Source: Lindgomyces ingoldianus (lineage: Eukaryota; Ascomycota; Dothideomycetes; Pleosporales; Lindgomycetaceae). From it: 64,000 nt of DNA. Below, in pieces: positions 43,606 through 56,612 of this stretch. Below the pieces are notes generated by a model that saw nothing but the letters and a program-made list of their open reading frames with translations, ran no database searches and was not told the DNA's origin. The stretch lies in NCBI RefSeq assembly GCF_010093535.1, contig NW_022985169.1:656044-720043 (forward strand), read 5' to 3'. Positions within the stretch are counted from its first letter, which is position 1, and each line of letters begins with the position of its first letter. Made by a program: the position numbers and the translations under genes.

Positions 43606-46101
43606 TCAACCTTCTACTACTTCGCCATACCTCTCACTAAAAGGATCGCCATCTACTTCAACGTCGGAGAACATGCCGAAAATATCACTGGATGCAGATG
43701 CGATCGCATCCAAGGCGGCATTGGCTGCTTGCTGGGCAGAAGACAGGCTGAGCGTGCTTGCCATGGCTTGTGACAACTCGCTAACAGTGGGAATGGTGGC
43801 ATGGCTTTGAGAAGCAAGCCTACCGACACCCCACGATGGAGCACGATCTATCGAGCGCCGTGTGGCCTGCTGGATCTGATCTCGGAGCGATCGCATTGCA
43901 GAAAGCTCAGAGGAGTGGATTGATGACGCAAGTGTCGGTAAAAGAGTAGCTGCTAGGTTTTCCATGCTCCTCCTCGCATTTTCAGATAGCCGCGGTGAGA
44001 TCCTGTCGCTATCTTGCCGAGACGGCCCGGGTTCCTCATCTCGTGGAACACCCGGCAGGATTATGTTGAGGTCGCCTTCGATAAAGTCTCTCACGAAACC
44101 GCGCGCCTTGTCCCCGAATGTCTCCCGTTCTCGAGTCGAGTTGACTAACATGGCGAAGAATGAGACCCAGTCGTGGTATTGCCGCTGTGGAGCAGAGCCG
44201 AACAATGTCCCCAACAAGGAGTAGGTATCTAAAAACTGGCAGCCCAGGTCTTTGTCTGACAGACGAGAAACGGTAGCGGCGCCACTTCGTGCCCGTATGA
44301 TGAGGTTCAGATCCGACTGGAGTGTTCTAGGGGGAGCAGCACTCATAATTAGACCGCATGTAATCGATAGTAGCTCTGCAGGTGTAATGCCCATCAGTCT
44401 CTCAGTGTCAAGCATCCAGGGTGCTAGGGCGGAACCAAAACAGTCACGTCTTTGAGCTTGCCATCGCTCCCAGAGTCCACAGTACAATCCAATATGATCA
44501 GTCCAGTAGACGTAGTTGTCGTCGTCAGACTGCACGGCCTTCCATGAGTCTGGCAGCTTAGTAATAGACGACAGCTCCTTGGCGCACCATGTGAGGCACG
44601 ACCGAAGGAGAGGGTTTTTCATAGAGCTTTGGCGAAGTTCAAATGGGCCCGGAATTCGTTCCAAGATTCGAATCTGAAGGTGCTCTTTATCGGTGAATAT
44701 GCTGCCTTGATCCCAGTCGTCTTGTACAAAGGTGTTGAGATACTCAAGACATTTGTTTAGGTAGTGATAAGTGAGAAGGTCGAACGAGCGATGCTCGGCC
44801 GGCAGGTGATCAAACATCTTATCGCTAGCAAGCTCACACCCAATTGCGATCTCACTGATAAAGTTCTCACTGTCCTTATCATCGGAGCGCGTGTAAGTTT
44901 CGGCAAGGAGCATGCGATAAATGAAGTGCTCCACGTCGGTAAAGGTGTCTCGTGGTTCATCAAGCGTCTTGAACAGCTCATTGCGCGCAATTTCGACTTG
45001 GGAGGACAAGAAGGAAGAGCGGACACAGCTAATCAGTGCCGAGGATCTCATCCATGAGGGTTCGGTGTTGGGCTCCTTCAATCGCTTCAGCAAGATGGTG
45101 AACAGCTCAAAAGCATCGCTATCGAAGCCAAGAGACTGAAGGAAATGCGCAGCCAGTTTCATGTCGGTAAGTTCTTCTTGCGAGAAGGTATGGATAGGAC
45201 GGCTACTGTCGAAGCGCCGTCTGTTGGGCGACCATAGCCTGACTGATAGTGGAAGGCTTGGAGTCTTCCCAAAGTCCAGGTTCTCGAGATTATCGAGAGA
45301 CTTAGAAAGCAGCGGATCATTGTCGCTTTGCTCGTTGATAGTAATCCAGTCGCTGTCGTCTTCAATCAGACCAGGGGTATTGGACACTGTACTTGTCTTT
45401 GCACCAAGGCCACTAGATAGAGCGCTACGTGGAGAGCTGCCTAGGTACGTAGGGGACGTGGACTGTGAAGTACCGGCGGTACCTGTGTAAGGCATCTGAG
45501 GGGCTCCGCAGGCAGATGGAGTAGCTCGGTACTGGTCCTGGTCATGGGCCGGTGCAGCAGGGAGGTCCGGTTCCGGGTCGGCGAAAGGATCTCTCGATGC
45601 TATGTATTCGGCTAGTTTCTGGCGTTTCTTCGGTGGGACTGTGGGCCTGTCCATTGAGCTCTGACTGCCGCGACTTTGTAAGCTTCCCATGCTCTTTGGT
45701 CGCTTGGGTGTAGATGAGGACACAAGAGGGTAGTTGGGCAGGCTTCGCTCCGGTGCCGACACGCTCAACTGGTGCTGTAAGCGAGGGGGGATAGGAGGTC
45801 GTTGAAGTGTCTCTCGACCGCCGGTGTTGTACTTCTTAAAACCCCATTTCTCGAATTTGTAAATGTATTGGCGGTGCCTGAGCGAATTAGCGAAGTGTTC
45901 TCAGTCCTTCCTCATTCTGGCGACATACGATGGCTCAAAGCTATGCGTGCGTTTCATGAATTCCATCAAGTCCTCTAGTGTCCTCTCCTCGTACAAGGAG
46001 CGCAGCTCTTCCTTGTGTTCGTCCCATTTTGATGGTGGAATGGGTCTTGCGCGGGGGACTGGTGGGCCGACAAATCTCAGAGGTTGCGGGCGCTGAGTCA
46101 T
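43606..46101 (-). CDS. Clr5-domain protein, 814 aa, two exons
   Basis: Exon 1 (46,101-45,929) and exon 2 (45,877-43,606) join over a 51-bp intron with a strong GTATGT donor, a GCTAAT branch and CTCAG acceptor, giving an uninterrupted 814 codons. The Clr5 domain spans about residues 20-72: IPPSKWDEHKEELRSLYEER, LEDLMEFM, then HRQYIYKFEKWGFKKY across the splice. The remainder is a Ser/Pro-rich linker with a basic PPKKRQK patch, a long helical region, and a Ser/Ala-rich C-terminus. Clr5 is a fungal domain found at the N-terminus of putative regulators (named from fission yeast clr5, silencing). A nuclear regulatory role is inferred. Start chosen at MTQRPQ; an in-frame Met exists at 46,257. Confidence 0.9.
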
Positions 46102-48737
46102 GGTTCTAGTGCGATGATGGGGGTGTTCATGGCGGGCAACGTCAGGGAGAGGTTCTCTTATGGGGCAGTGGGCCGTGGACGGGGTGCATTGCGGAGGGCG
46201 AGCAAGGCTGGTATCGGCCTCACACGTCGCAAGTAAGGCAGACTTCCAATTCCCCAATTCATACTGGTGGTGGCGACTCCAAGGGCAAGCGTTTCAACAG
46301 CAGTTGGGCGGATAGAGGTGGTTCAAGGCAACAGAGGGCGGAGGGCTATGCTACACAGCATGTTGTCGTCACCCTTCAGCTGATGTTGAGGGCGGGCCAA
46401 GCATTTCCATACCCTCGAAGCAGTCTAGCGTAGGATTCTGAGGCTTCGAGCTTTCAGCGCCGAACATCCAAAATTCACAAAACATGCCTGGACAATCCAG
46501 AACCCAACCTGTGTTAGTGCCCAACCGAGGCTCTGTCCTTCCACAAGACATGCTTCTGCGCGCGATCCTGAAACAGCGTGATTAATCTTTTGCAGTGGTT
46601 GCAGGACATATGGATGGACAGTGTGGCTGCTGCTAAAGCGCTGTATTGCTGTGTTGCTGAGCAAGGATATTCTCCTTTGATTCTTCATGTCTCTGTCTAC
46701 ACGTTAATTAACCTTCTTTTCCTCCAACCATTGCTGAGTCAGCTCCGTGGCACCCAATGAAAGCAGAATCTAGTCTAGCATTTCGGAAAGTCGCAGAAAT
46801 TCCTTCGGCTTCGTTTACGTTTCCATCATTGCGCAAGGTTAGTACAAGAAGAGTTGTGCCGGCAATTCCAGTGGCCTTTGGTGTCTAATTCTACACTAGG
46901 GCTATCCAAAGAGACGTTGCGCGATTACAAGCGAGGCTCAAGGCCCATCCATTGACATTATATACTTTCCACATTCAAGCCAGAACCCCATCCTTCCCCT
47001 TCAACAGGACGGGCGAGACCAGGCAACCCGGAATAAGAAGCATCTTCCCATTTGTAAACCTTTGCTTGCATCGAGAAAGGCATGTAGTCATGAACTTTGC
47101 CACCATGTTGACCCCAGGGTTTCCTTCCCTATCGCGTGTGGCTTTCTTGATCCGTGCAGGCCCCTCCCATGAGCGGGCGACTAGCGTGAGCCACCAGACC
47201 GATAAAATTCGTGCGCAGATTGTAGATCTGGTTCGAGCTAGTCACCCACTCATGGAAGGGCCTCGTAAACCCCTACACTCCCCTGTAGTTTGCTCCTCCG
47301 ATGGCCCTATAGCATACTCTCTTGTCGATCATTTTAGTAGTAGTTACGAGTGCCGCATTTGCTCGTGCGTCCGATCTTTCGTCTTTGGCCTCTTTTCTAT
47401 CTTCTACTTCTCGCTTGCAGTCGTGGTTGATCGCCAAGTACTAGGAAATCGGTAGTCCGTCGATCCCCCCCCAGCTGCCAGCCGATGCTTGTAGCAAACC
47501 AAAATTACAATCAGTAGTTGCTGTCTAAGCGATGAACTAGGCCAGAGGGCGCGACATCTTTCCCAACGCAACTGGAATCTATACTAATGCCCTTCTTAGT
47601 CTCCAGTCACTACAATGACGGTTCCCATTGTTCTAGTCACATTAACCATATAACTATTTCAGCGACTCAAACAGCAAGTCTCTCGAGTTGTGCACTTTCG
47701 ACGTTTCGACATCTCATTCGATCTAACTATCATTGAGCAGAGAGGATGAAGTGTGCCAACAAGCTTTTGCTAACAGCCTCGAATGTGCTTATCCACTTTC
47801 AAACAATGGTTTCAGTTCCGCCCAGACTGAAGGGTGCCTTTCCATTCTGGCTCGCCCTTAAGGGAAGACTTCCATTTGGTTCGAATACGACCTAAGGCTT
47901 TTCGGAAATAGGCATGGTATCCCCGCAGTTACCAACAAATAGGGCCGGTTGGCAGCTTACCGCAACGTGTCTCCCAGGTAGTCGGTATCCTTGTGCAGTC
48001 TCTACTCTTATCTAACGCTACGAGCCATGTGCGAACTCTGCTTACTACGTCTTATCTCACTGCCAATTCCTCCCGAATACGCAATGGACTCCACAGCACT
48101 GCTCTATTCAGATCGTGTCGCCCAATTATAATAAAGACAGAACCGCCAGGAGGAATTTTGGCGCCACTTGGATCTTGAAAACCCAGCCAGAGACTTCAAG
48201 ACTGGCGAACATCGCGGCAACCCCACAACAGTCGATGAAGCAAACCCTTCAGCAAGTTAACACCCTCAAAGGCAGCGAGCTTCAGATCTCAATCATGTGT
48301 GAACTCCAGAACCCGCTGCTCAAGTCTTCGAATTGGACGAAGGAAGACCCACTAAAGCGGACGTGCCATTAGGTTGAGAACGTGAGGTGTGAGTGGAATG
48401 GACCAGCTTGAATAGCTGGCCAGTATGTGGTGATGTGAATGCACGGAAGCTTAATTTTTTTGTCGTCACTTTTCTTCCTTGTGATCTTTATCAACTGCAC
48501 ACCTTGTTTCCATGTTTCTTTGCATCCACACTTATTTCTAGTGTACTACACACCCATTATTTATAGCATGGTATCATATACCACAGTATTAGGCCCGGTA
48601 GGTTTAACCCATAAACAGTCTTGCTAGAATTAGAGGTACTAATTTCTCTGGTAATTTAGAACTTTGTTATGTTCTACCTAAGTGGCAACGCACAGTATTA
48701 TTGAAGCGACAAAACTCGTCTCCGACACCTAGGGCAT
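46102..48737. other. Long intergenic region
   Basis: 2.6 kb without a recognised gene. A 167-codon plus frame at 46,952-47,455 is the longest and has a hydrophobic C-terminal stretch (FVFGLFSIFYFSLAVVV), but no family match; it may be an orphan or chance. A coding-like 85-codon piece lies at 48,115-48,372. Confidence 0.4.
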
Positions 48738-49799
48738 CTAACAAAACTCCATGACCGCATACCACCTCACCAAACTACCCACTAAAAAAGCCCAACTCCC
48801 ACCCATAGCTGCAACCGCTGCGGCTAGATCCTCCCTCCGAAAAAGGAAGAACCCAGCCATCAGAAACCCAAATCCGCCCACTGCATTCAAAAATGCACCT
48901 TGCCAATCTGCATCCAGAACTTTCGGCTTCCACCATCTCTCCTGCTCGTAAATCGCTAACATGCCATTCGCAACAAGAAACATAAACCCATGCACGACCT
49001 GCGGCCCAAACACAACGAGCCCAAAGAAAGTCGAGTCTTCGGGAATGACGCCAGGGAAGTCAGTGATGCCAGCGACCATGAAGATGATACCACCGAACAG
49101 GACAATAAGCCCAGCTTGGAACGCTAGATTCCCAAACAGCAGATCTGTGAACTTCCCTCGACTTGGTATCCACGCCCACTCCTTACTTCCTAGTAATGCT
49201 GGCTTATACTCTGTGCGAGTGTGTGTGGATTCAACGTCTTTGGAAGTTTGCAATGTACCGCGATCTGCATTCAGTGCACCGAAGGAATCGAGGATTCCAG
49301 CAATGAGGAAGAGTGTTGAGCCGATTAGGACGGTGGTTGGGACCGCGATTGTCTCCTCTGTTTCAAAAGAAGTTTCTGGTATTGTGCGCGGGAGGAGGTC
49401 GAAAAAGGCGTTGATGACGAGGTCGACACTTCCGAGGGCGAAGGCCACGGCGACAAGGTAGATGGGATCACGGTAAGGGAAGATGGTGTACATTTTACGA
49501 AGACGGATTCCGAAATCTGATGAGGCTTCTTCGTCGTCGAAGTCCATGAAGGAATTCGACGGATAAGATTGTCCATCATCTGGGAAATACGGTGGCGGTG
49601 CTTCTGCTTCTTGCCTTTCTCTTTCACATTCTTCACGGTGTTGGAGATGGTTTACGGGCTGGAAATTGGCGAGTTTATGGTTGTGTGCGGGACGGGATTC
49701 AAGTTCTTGGATTCGTGGCATAGAGCTGAGCTGAACTGGGCGAGTGTTCATTATGGACGCCCGGACGTAAGAGGCCCTGATTGTTGCGGAGGCGTTCAT
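48738..49799 (-). CDS. Multi-pass integral membrane protein, 353 aa
   Basis: An intact single-exon frame; it is open further upstream to a Met at 49,913, but that would add an unlikely hydrophobic leader, so MNASATIRAS at 49,799 is chosen (Met at 49,751 is also possible). The N-terminal 100 residues are hydrophilic (NFQPVNHLQHREECERE, then PPPYF). Hydrophobic segments follow at DPIYLVAVAFALGSVDLVIN, TTVLIGSTLFLIAGILDSFG, LAFQAGLIVLFGGIIFMVAG, FFGLVVFGPQVVHGFMFLVA, and two in the C-terminal 70 residues, six or so TM helices. It resembles conserved fungal membrane proteins of unknown function. No transporter signature recognised. Confidence 0.8.
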   Translation of the reverse strand: MNASATIRASYVRASIMNTRPVQLSSMPRIQELESRPAHNHKLANFQPVNHLQHREECERERQEAEAPPPYFPDDGQSYPSNSFMDFDDEEASSDFGIRLRKMYTIFPYRDPIYLVAVAFALGSVDLVINAFFDLLPRTIPETSFETEETIAVPTTVLIGSTLFLIAGILDSFGALNADRGTLQTSKDVESTHTRTEYKPALLGSKEWAWIPSRGKFTDLLFGNLAFQAGLIVLFGGIIFMVAGITDFPGVIPEDSTFFGLVVFGPQVVHGFMFLVANGMLAIYEQERWWKPKVLDADWQGAFLNAVGGFGFLMAGFFLFRREDLAAAVAAMGGSWAFLVGSLVRWYAVMEFC

Positions 49800-52700
49800 T
49801 TTAGAAGGGAAGGTACGGGCACAGCCTCGAATTACAATTAAAATTATGGTAGAGAATATAAGAGAATATGGAAATATCGTGCCTGCACCAATATGTACAA
49901 ATAGAAGAAACACTCAACTACGACGAGAAAAATGAAGAGCCGACGGACACAAGTAAAAATACATATGTACCCAAGACATGTCAAATCCAAACATCTGGTG
50001 TGATTTGCAAAACCCGTGACCCGGGCTGTCGGACCCACACTCTGTGAGCACTAGCGCATGGGATCCAACGAATGATATTTTCCAGATTGCGAAGAGCCTC
50101 ACCTCCTAAGCCTTTTAGAGCGACTCTTATCGTGTTTAAGCTTTTTGTGGGCCCGGAAACGGGTACTTGCGTGAATGTCGTTTACTTTCATGCCGGAGCT
50201 CGTGGCGCCGACAGGCAGCTTAAACGTGCAGGTAAGCAAGAAGACTTTTGGACCAGTGATTTTGAGCACCCTCCGGTTGCGAAGGAGGGTAAAGATGTGT
50301 TATACAGTACCAATAACAGTCCTTGGCGGCCTGAAAGCTCTAATCACTTCGATTTTTATTTACCCGGACTCCTTATGTTGACATGACAGCTGCTTTATTA
50401 TCCTAGCAATACTCCAACTGTCTAAAATACTGAAGGGCCTCTAGAAAATAAAATGAAACCACTAATGTAAGAGCGTTACAATGATGAAAGGAAGTGAAAA
50501 GGTTGGAACGGTAATAGAGGTTCTAAAGAAATCATGCAGACTTCGCAAACATATACCTTTCTAGTGCCTTGGGGCTCAAAAAGCATCTGGAAGGGCCCTG
50601 ATATTCATCAAGGATATTTTGAAATGCTTTCACTCCAATCGGAAGTCAAATTTTTGAGATCGGCCGGTATGACTACGGTCCGAAGGCTTTGAAACGGTTT
50701 CCGCCACTTCGCTACTTCTCGTACGCGACACGATGTTTCATATCTCGCTGTGGGACCGGAACGACCCCTTCCTATCAGGAACATTTTAGCGCTCGCTTCA
50801 AATCCACTGCTGAATTCCGGATTACCATCAATTGACACGCAGTTGAAGATTTCCTCTAACACCACCCATACAAGAGGCGCCTAGATAAGGAAGCAAAACT
50901 TCTCAGACATGGCGAATTTTGTCCCAAGCACCCCACCTACTGAAAAATCTTTGTTTAAACAAACAGGTATCAGACATAGGAATCGCTTAAAACAGTAAGT
51001 AAAGGCGGGTTCAGCCCAACAGCATACGGGATGAGTTCGTATGCTGTCGAGACTGAAATAAAGAAATTGGGCTCGTCTCCGCGTTTCCATATAAAGCTAG
51101 TATCGAGGCTTAGGTACCCCTCGCTTCTTGCTTGACTGGTTTGGTGCTGTTCCGTCCTATCTCTGCAAATTGCTAAGAGTGACCGTCCAAACCAGTCTTG
51201 TTGGTATGGGGAGAACGATGAATCTCGCGAGGTTGAATCAAGTGAGTTAGAAAGGAAGGCGCACACCTCACAAAATAGTAAACCCAAGCGGGATCCAGCG
51301 CGAAAGAATATGAGTTGGCTAAAAGGCTACTGTTTCCTTTATCATTTCAAATAGAGATTAATAACCTCTCGACGTTTCTCATTTGAGAAGATGAGCGACT
51401 GCGATCTGGTCTAGATTCAAAGATGTAGTATTGTCTCGTTCCTAAGGTAGAGTTAAACAACCTACAAGGAAAGTTAGAAGGTTGGAAATTGACAAGGATT
51501 CAGGCTGCCCAGCGAGCGTATTGGAGAGGGAGTAATTTCTGGAAAGAGTTGTAGGTAATGGCTAGCGAAGCATCGTCCGCACTAGTCGTTTTACAGCAGG
51601 CCATCATTTCCCCGAGATTCTGTATCTAATTATGATTGTGAAAGACTTCATTCGGGTGAGAGCTGGCGAAACATCCTTAGGCCTTCAGGTGGAAGGACCG
51701 TGCTGATACTGACTAATGTCGGCCAATCCGAAAATGGTCTAGCCCAGATCCAGCCGGGGGAAGAACATTCCAGCGTCTCACTAGATTCAAGATCAGGGCT
51801 GATTTAACACGTGTTGCGAAATTCAAAATGTGAAACGGCTCCCACAGAACTCAGCGTTGAGTCGAGAACAAACCAGCATTTTTGACACCTTGCACTAACG
51901 CCGAGGTTTAGGTTCACCTCCGGATAGCGCAATCGCGCAAAAACCGCCTCGGTGTATGGTCCAGCACCCACAACATCACTCACACGCACTTGTGGGCACC
52001 CCCAACCATCTCCAAGCCATAAGAGCCCAATGGCAAGAATTGCACCCCCACATTACCCTTCCTCAGCCACCACGGCCTCCGACACCGACGCAGCCTAAAC
52101 AAAACCTCCCTAATTGCCCTAATACGGAAATTGGAAATACCATCTTGTTGCCTTAGGGCCTAGTCGCCCAAATCGTTCACCTGAGTTCGCGGTCGCTCAC
52201 GGCCCAAGGCGAATTTCAAAGCCCCAGAACGGTAATTGAAATTATCTGCGATGGCAAAACTCGACATGCAAGTACCGGCTTGTACGCCGTTGCGTGTTTG
52301 GTTAATCGCGCGAAAATTAGGAGTTTGGAAATTCCATTTGCGCAGTGGACGAACAGAACATTCGGGACTGACAGGGCTTGCGTGCGGTATAAGTATTTGA
52401 CGGCCCGTTGGTCCTTTAATTCGCTTCCAACATCCAACTGCGCTGTGCTCCATACTTTCTGCCACTTCGTTACGACACTTCCCAGCCAGGTCACCGCATT
52501 TCCCATCCGGTTACCGCAAACATGACAGCAACGAGGAATAAGTACGCCGACACCCTCCTACTTTCCCATACCGGAGAATGGGCCACCAAAATATTTGTTG
52601 CAAATCAACCTTCTCATCTATCAAATCACAACATGAGGGAAAAAGACATCATCCTCGAGCCGCATCCTGATCTCGGGAGCATCTCATCACGTGACACCGC

Positions 52701-53580
52701 GTCTCTACTCGCCGACGTTCCACCACTCGCGTCTACATCCCGGTATTCAAGCCTTGCCCCCACCAGCCGATGGATAAAAGAGACATTGCACGAAGAACCA
52801 TGGCGACCGTATCCATTTTCGCCGAAGGGGTCAACCGGCGGACCTGCACTGCTCAACACAGCTTCGATGCCGAGGTCGAGGGCAAGAGCGACTTGCACCA
52901 GTTCGGTGGCGCGGTCGAAATCGCCACAGCCGAGAGATGGAGGATGATAGATGATGCCGAGAAAGGGATATTGGGCTGGAAGAAGCCTTGGACTGTTTCT
53001 GTTAGCTTCTCTCTAACAATCTAGGAGTCATTGGGACTGGGGAACCAAGGTGTTTAAAGGTGCACGGCCCGGATTAATTTCATTTTTGAGGGTTTGAAGG
53101 TCAAAGCTTGGATTGCTACATTGACACTCGATCGCGAAGGGAGATAACATTTCTATTTATCCATCAGCTGTAGGGACGCTGTGAAGCCGGAGCAAAAGGT
53201 CAACCTTTTGCTCGTGAGAATTGTACTGCTTATAGACGCCATCTTGATTTTTGTACAATCTACGCTATTCATATGAAATCATTACCATTAAACGAATACC
53301 ATTATTATACTAAATTCCCTCTATTCTCAAAAGGCAAGAACGCACCAGCCTCTAAGCCGTAACTCCTATCGTGCCTTTGTCCATTAACGTCAGCTCCATG
53401 TTCCGTTCATCCACGTTAGCATTAATCAAGCCATATCCGGTGACATTTGATTCACTTCAGGGTAATAATTTGCCTCAAGCCAATTGTATAGACATTGAAA
53501 GCCCCGACCCTCTTCTAATTGTCACTACGAAACACTCTCTCCACACACACACCTGCAGTTTTCAGCGCCTCCCTGAGCAT
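49800..53580. other. Long region without a confident gene
   Basis: 3.8 kb. Coding-like but unidentified pieces: minus 51,290-50,608 in several frames (EEIFNCVSIDGNPEFSSGF; KPFQSLRTVVIPADLK), which may be a decayed gene; plus 52,522-52,947 (141 codons) and the overlapping minus strand near 52,990-52,626 (FLGIIYHPPSLGCGDFDRAT). None has a domain I can name. Confidence 0.35.
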
Positions 53581-53589
53581 TCATTGTTT

Positions 53590-54215
53590 TAAAAACGCGT
53601 ACGTTGCCGTGCCATATATCACAACATCTTCCAAGACAACGATCCTCAGTGACCCAACTGACTCAGAATCGAATTATCTGGCGCATTTTCGGGGCCGAGG
53701 TTGTCGGGAAAGTGGCCAGGCTCGAAGAGCGCTGAAGCAGGAGTACCGGGTTCGTAGTACGACGCCTCGGTTTGCAGATGGGTGATGTAGAGGTTCTTTG
53801 CCTTTCGAACCTGTGTACTGGTACAACGAGCTATGCTTCGCGGTTGTTACATACATCCACGTTGAGCCCAGGGATTCGACAAGAATGACTCGCGCTGAGC
53901 GGACGCTCGACATTTGGTTTTCAGTGTCGATGCCAGCCTCAGGATTGATTTTGGTGTTAACAGCGTGGTTGGTGACCCATTCCTAGATGTTTTCGAAGTA
54001 GCTGGATAACTGCGGGGAGATGTGCAAAAGGAGTGATGCCGCTTTACATATCGGATTTACGCCCGTGGTCGGCTTTCAGCATTGCTTGAGCACAAGGTCT
54101 GAATTTTGCGCACCTCCAGTGCAGGTATGCAAGTCCCATAGACCTTCTGGGCCATGCCTTGACTCGTGCTTATTAAAAAGGTTACTCCTACGCTACCACC
54201 TGTAACCTCCTTCCA
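53590..54215 (-). pseudogene. GH55 exo-beta-1,3-glucanase relic
   Basis: The minus strand from about 54,110 reads AQNSDLVLKQC, stop, then ICKAASLLLHISPQLSSYFE, stop, EWVTNHAVNTKINPEAG, and VILVESLGSTWMYVTTAKHS, LYQY. A frameshift near 53,800 leads to NLYITHLQTEASYYEPGTP and DNLGPENAPDNSI. This is the C-terminal beta-helix part of fungal GH55 (ILVES-PTWLYGTA-EH--LYQY in active members). At least two stops and one frameshift; the N-terminal half is not found. Active enzymes hydrolyse beta-1,3-glucan outside the cell. Confidence 0.75.
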
Positions 54216-54639
54216 GTAACAGGAGTCAAAAAATTCTCATCATGTGTTCCCGATACCAGCATTGGAATAACCTTCTCATTTTATCGATTGATCAGGGTAT
54301 AACATGATTTGACTGATGCCGCCCGAGAATGTTGGAAGCATCGAATTTTATGATGAAGGAGGCCACGAATGGGCTGGGGCGAAGATTGTGTGACTGGCGC
54401 GAGGCTTGAACGTCGAGGGGAAGTGTTGAAGAGATGTCAAGGGAAGGCAGAGGCCGCCTTGCTTCACGAATATACTATACTTAGCTGTGACTTTGTTGAT
54501 ACTATTGGGGAGGGTGTTTACGTACAAAATCCTCTACCCTAAGTAGGCTCTATTTGGCCTTGGTGATCTTGATACTTTATTCAACAGCGACATACTTGCG
54601 TCAGAAGTAAATCTCATCAGTGTTAATACCTTCGGATTA

Positions 54640-55960
54640 CAGATCAACATAATTTAGGCAATGCAAAGGGAGGCAAAATCCAGACTGCAGCAATAGATGA
54701 TGGCAGTCGCTGTAAAGCTTCGTAGCAATATCGGCATACGTTCGATCCCTCCCCAACCACAATAGTGTTGAAGCAGTGGATACAAGACCGCTCTTTGGTA
54801 AGCCTGACAGTCTAGAATGAGATCGTATCTTCGTCCAGACCTATGGTAGGGAAGATTTCGTAAACTACCTTGAGCCGGTCGTTCCCTTGGATAACACTTC
54901 CCACGTAATCAATAGGCAACTTTCAGCGACATATAGTTGAAAGTGTCGACGGCTTCTTCTCTATTGCTTTTTAACTGCTGAAGAAGCGTCAGGGAAAGGG
55001 AGGCTGACTCCCCACTATACAGTTCCCATGCAATATTGGCAGGTGTAACACCCGTCCTAGAGAACTCCAGCAGTTCTTAGATAATCGCATCCGCCTCAGG
55101 AGATTGAGGGCGACACACAGTCGGTTTCCGAACACAAATTCCGGCAGAATCCTAGGCGGGAAGCTTCTCGCATAGTTCCAAGTTAGGAATTTTTGCATGC
55201 CTAGCCTAGTACTAGTAGGAGCGCAATCTCTTATACTAGTGGCTGTGCTTCCAAATGCTCACCTAAACCTCACCTGTAACAATCTGAGACATAGCTTCAG
55301 CTCTAGGGTAGGCAGATAAATCTTGGCGAATGATATAGCAGCCTTGTATGGTAGCTCTGCGCCACGATATGGTGTCCGTTTCTTTCGCTGCAGAAGCGAC
55401 GATGTAGACGAAGCTAGGGGGAGGGGCAGGGTTTTCTCCTGGGCGTGTGTTCTGCACAAAACGCTCTCGGATTATTCAAACCGCCTATCGTTCTTTGGAT
55501 TTCCAATGCCTTTAGCAGGTCGACGATTTCTGCCCATCTGCTTTGCTTTGGGGATCCCTCAAGGAGGCCAAGGTAGCAAGTCCTCGAGTCTCAAATGCTC
55601 TCTGCCAATACATTACGGCTTGTTCAATATCCTTCAACTTCAATGCAATGCTTTCGTATGACGAGTAGAGCTCCCTGCGGATCACAATGTTGTTGCTCGA
55701 AGCGGATTGATCCACCTAGACTAGAACCTCGCCATTCATCAACTCATGATAGATGGTTGGTTTATAATATTAGTCCTGTTTATAGAGATAGGCAAGTCTA
55801 CTTCGTGCTACTCGCATCGACCCATCCATTTCGAGAGCAGTCTCGAACTCGTCCATGGTCTCATTGAAGTAGCCAAGATTCTGCGTACATACAGGGAGTT
55901 TGCGATACCAAGTTCCATTCCATTCAAATCCAGGGGCTCCACCCAGTGACCCTCACGTTC
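54640..55960 (-). pseudogene. TPR-rich protein C-terminal relic
   Basis: Minus-strand pieces in changing frames: QNLGYFNETMDEFETALEMD and MRVARSRLAYL (about 55,880-55,800), LYSSYESIALKLKDIEQAVM (about 55,670-55,610), ELPYKAAISFAKIYLPTLEL (about 55,370-55,300), and EEAVDTFNYMSLKVAYWL (about 54,960-54,900). The spacing and ALEMD/A-YWQRAF patterns look like tetratricopeptide helices of the type found at the C-terminus of large fungal STAND proteins. Multiple stops. The family call is tentative. Confidence 0.45.
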
Positions 55961-56294
55961 CGGCGACTGATGAAAGACCAACACGGCTTTCTGGTTTGGG
56001 TAGAGTTACTTGTGACTAGGGGCTGACAGTAGATTGATGTTGAGTTTCCTCATTCGTGATGTCATCCATGGATGTTTCTCGACAGCACCTTAGAATGAAA
56101 AGTACAGAGATGTGCAGCACCGCACAGAGGATTGATGTTATCTCAGCGAGCTCAGACGGTCAAGGCTTTGATTAGCGCCACACTATACTCCTTAAAGTAA
56201 AGCTGTTTTCTTACAGTCTACTAAGTGTTTTTTAAACTAATTAGAAGCTATAATTTTCTTAAAGCTCCTTCTATCTAAAAGACTTTAGTGCGCC

Positions 56295-56612
56295 TGTCAC
56301 GATTGTGCACGAGTAAGGTTATAGAGCTTCACAGAGGTCTAGTTTAATTACTATGTGAGGTATTATAGTAGGTACAAGACATTGTGTAAGAAACAGGAAA
56401 GTTTAAAAAAAAATTAGTAATTAAATACTTAGCTTAAAAGTCTAAGCACTTTAGGTATAAATTAAGCCTATTTTAAGTTTAGTTAGTGTTAAAGTAGTTT
56501 ATGCTTAAGTTTATGTCTATGTTGTGTTATGTTTATATTAGATATGCACTAATAATACTCTAGTACACGTCTAATATAGTTATGTCTAGGATCTAGGGAG
56601 GATACTGTAACA
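56295..56612 (-). repeat. 3' LTR of minus-strand Gypsy
   Basis: 318 bp bounded on the plus strand by TGTCACGATTG and GGATACTGTAACA, immediately followed by the element's polypurine tract. Only this LTR is in view. Confidence 0.7.

Noticed and set aside
45878..45928. Broken splice donor in the Clr5 gene
   Set aside because: First reading suggested a lost GT, but a canonical GTATGT donor one codon earlier joins the exons in frame.
46952..47455. 167-codon frame as a gene
   Set aside because: No domain, no introns, low-complexity C-terminus and no neighbour context; kept only as a note in the intergenic entry.
54730..54760. tRNA T-arm-like GTTCGAT
   Set aside because: No matching acceptor, D or anticodon stems around it.
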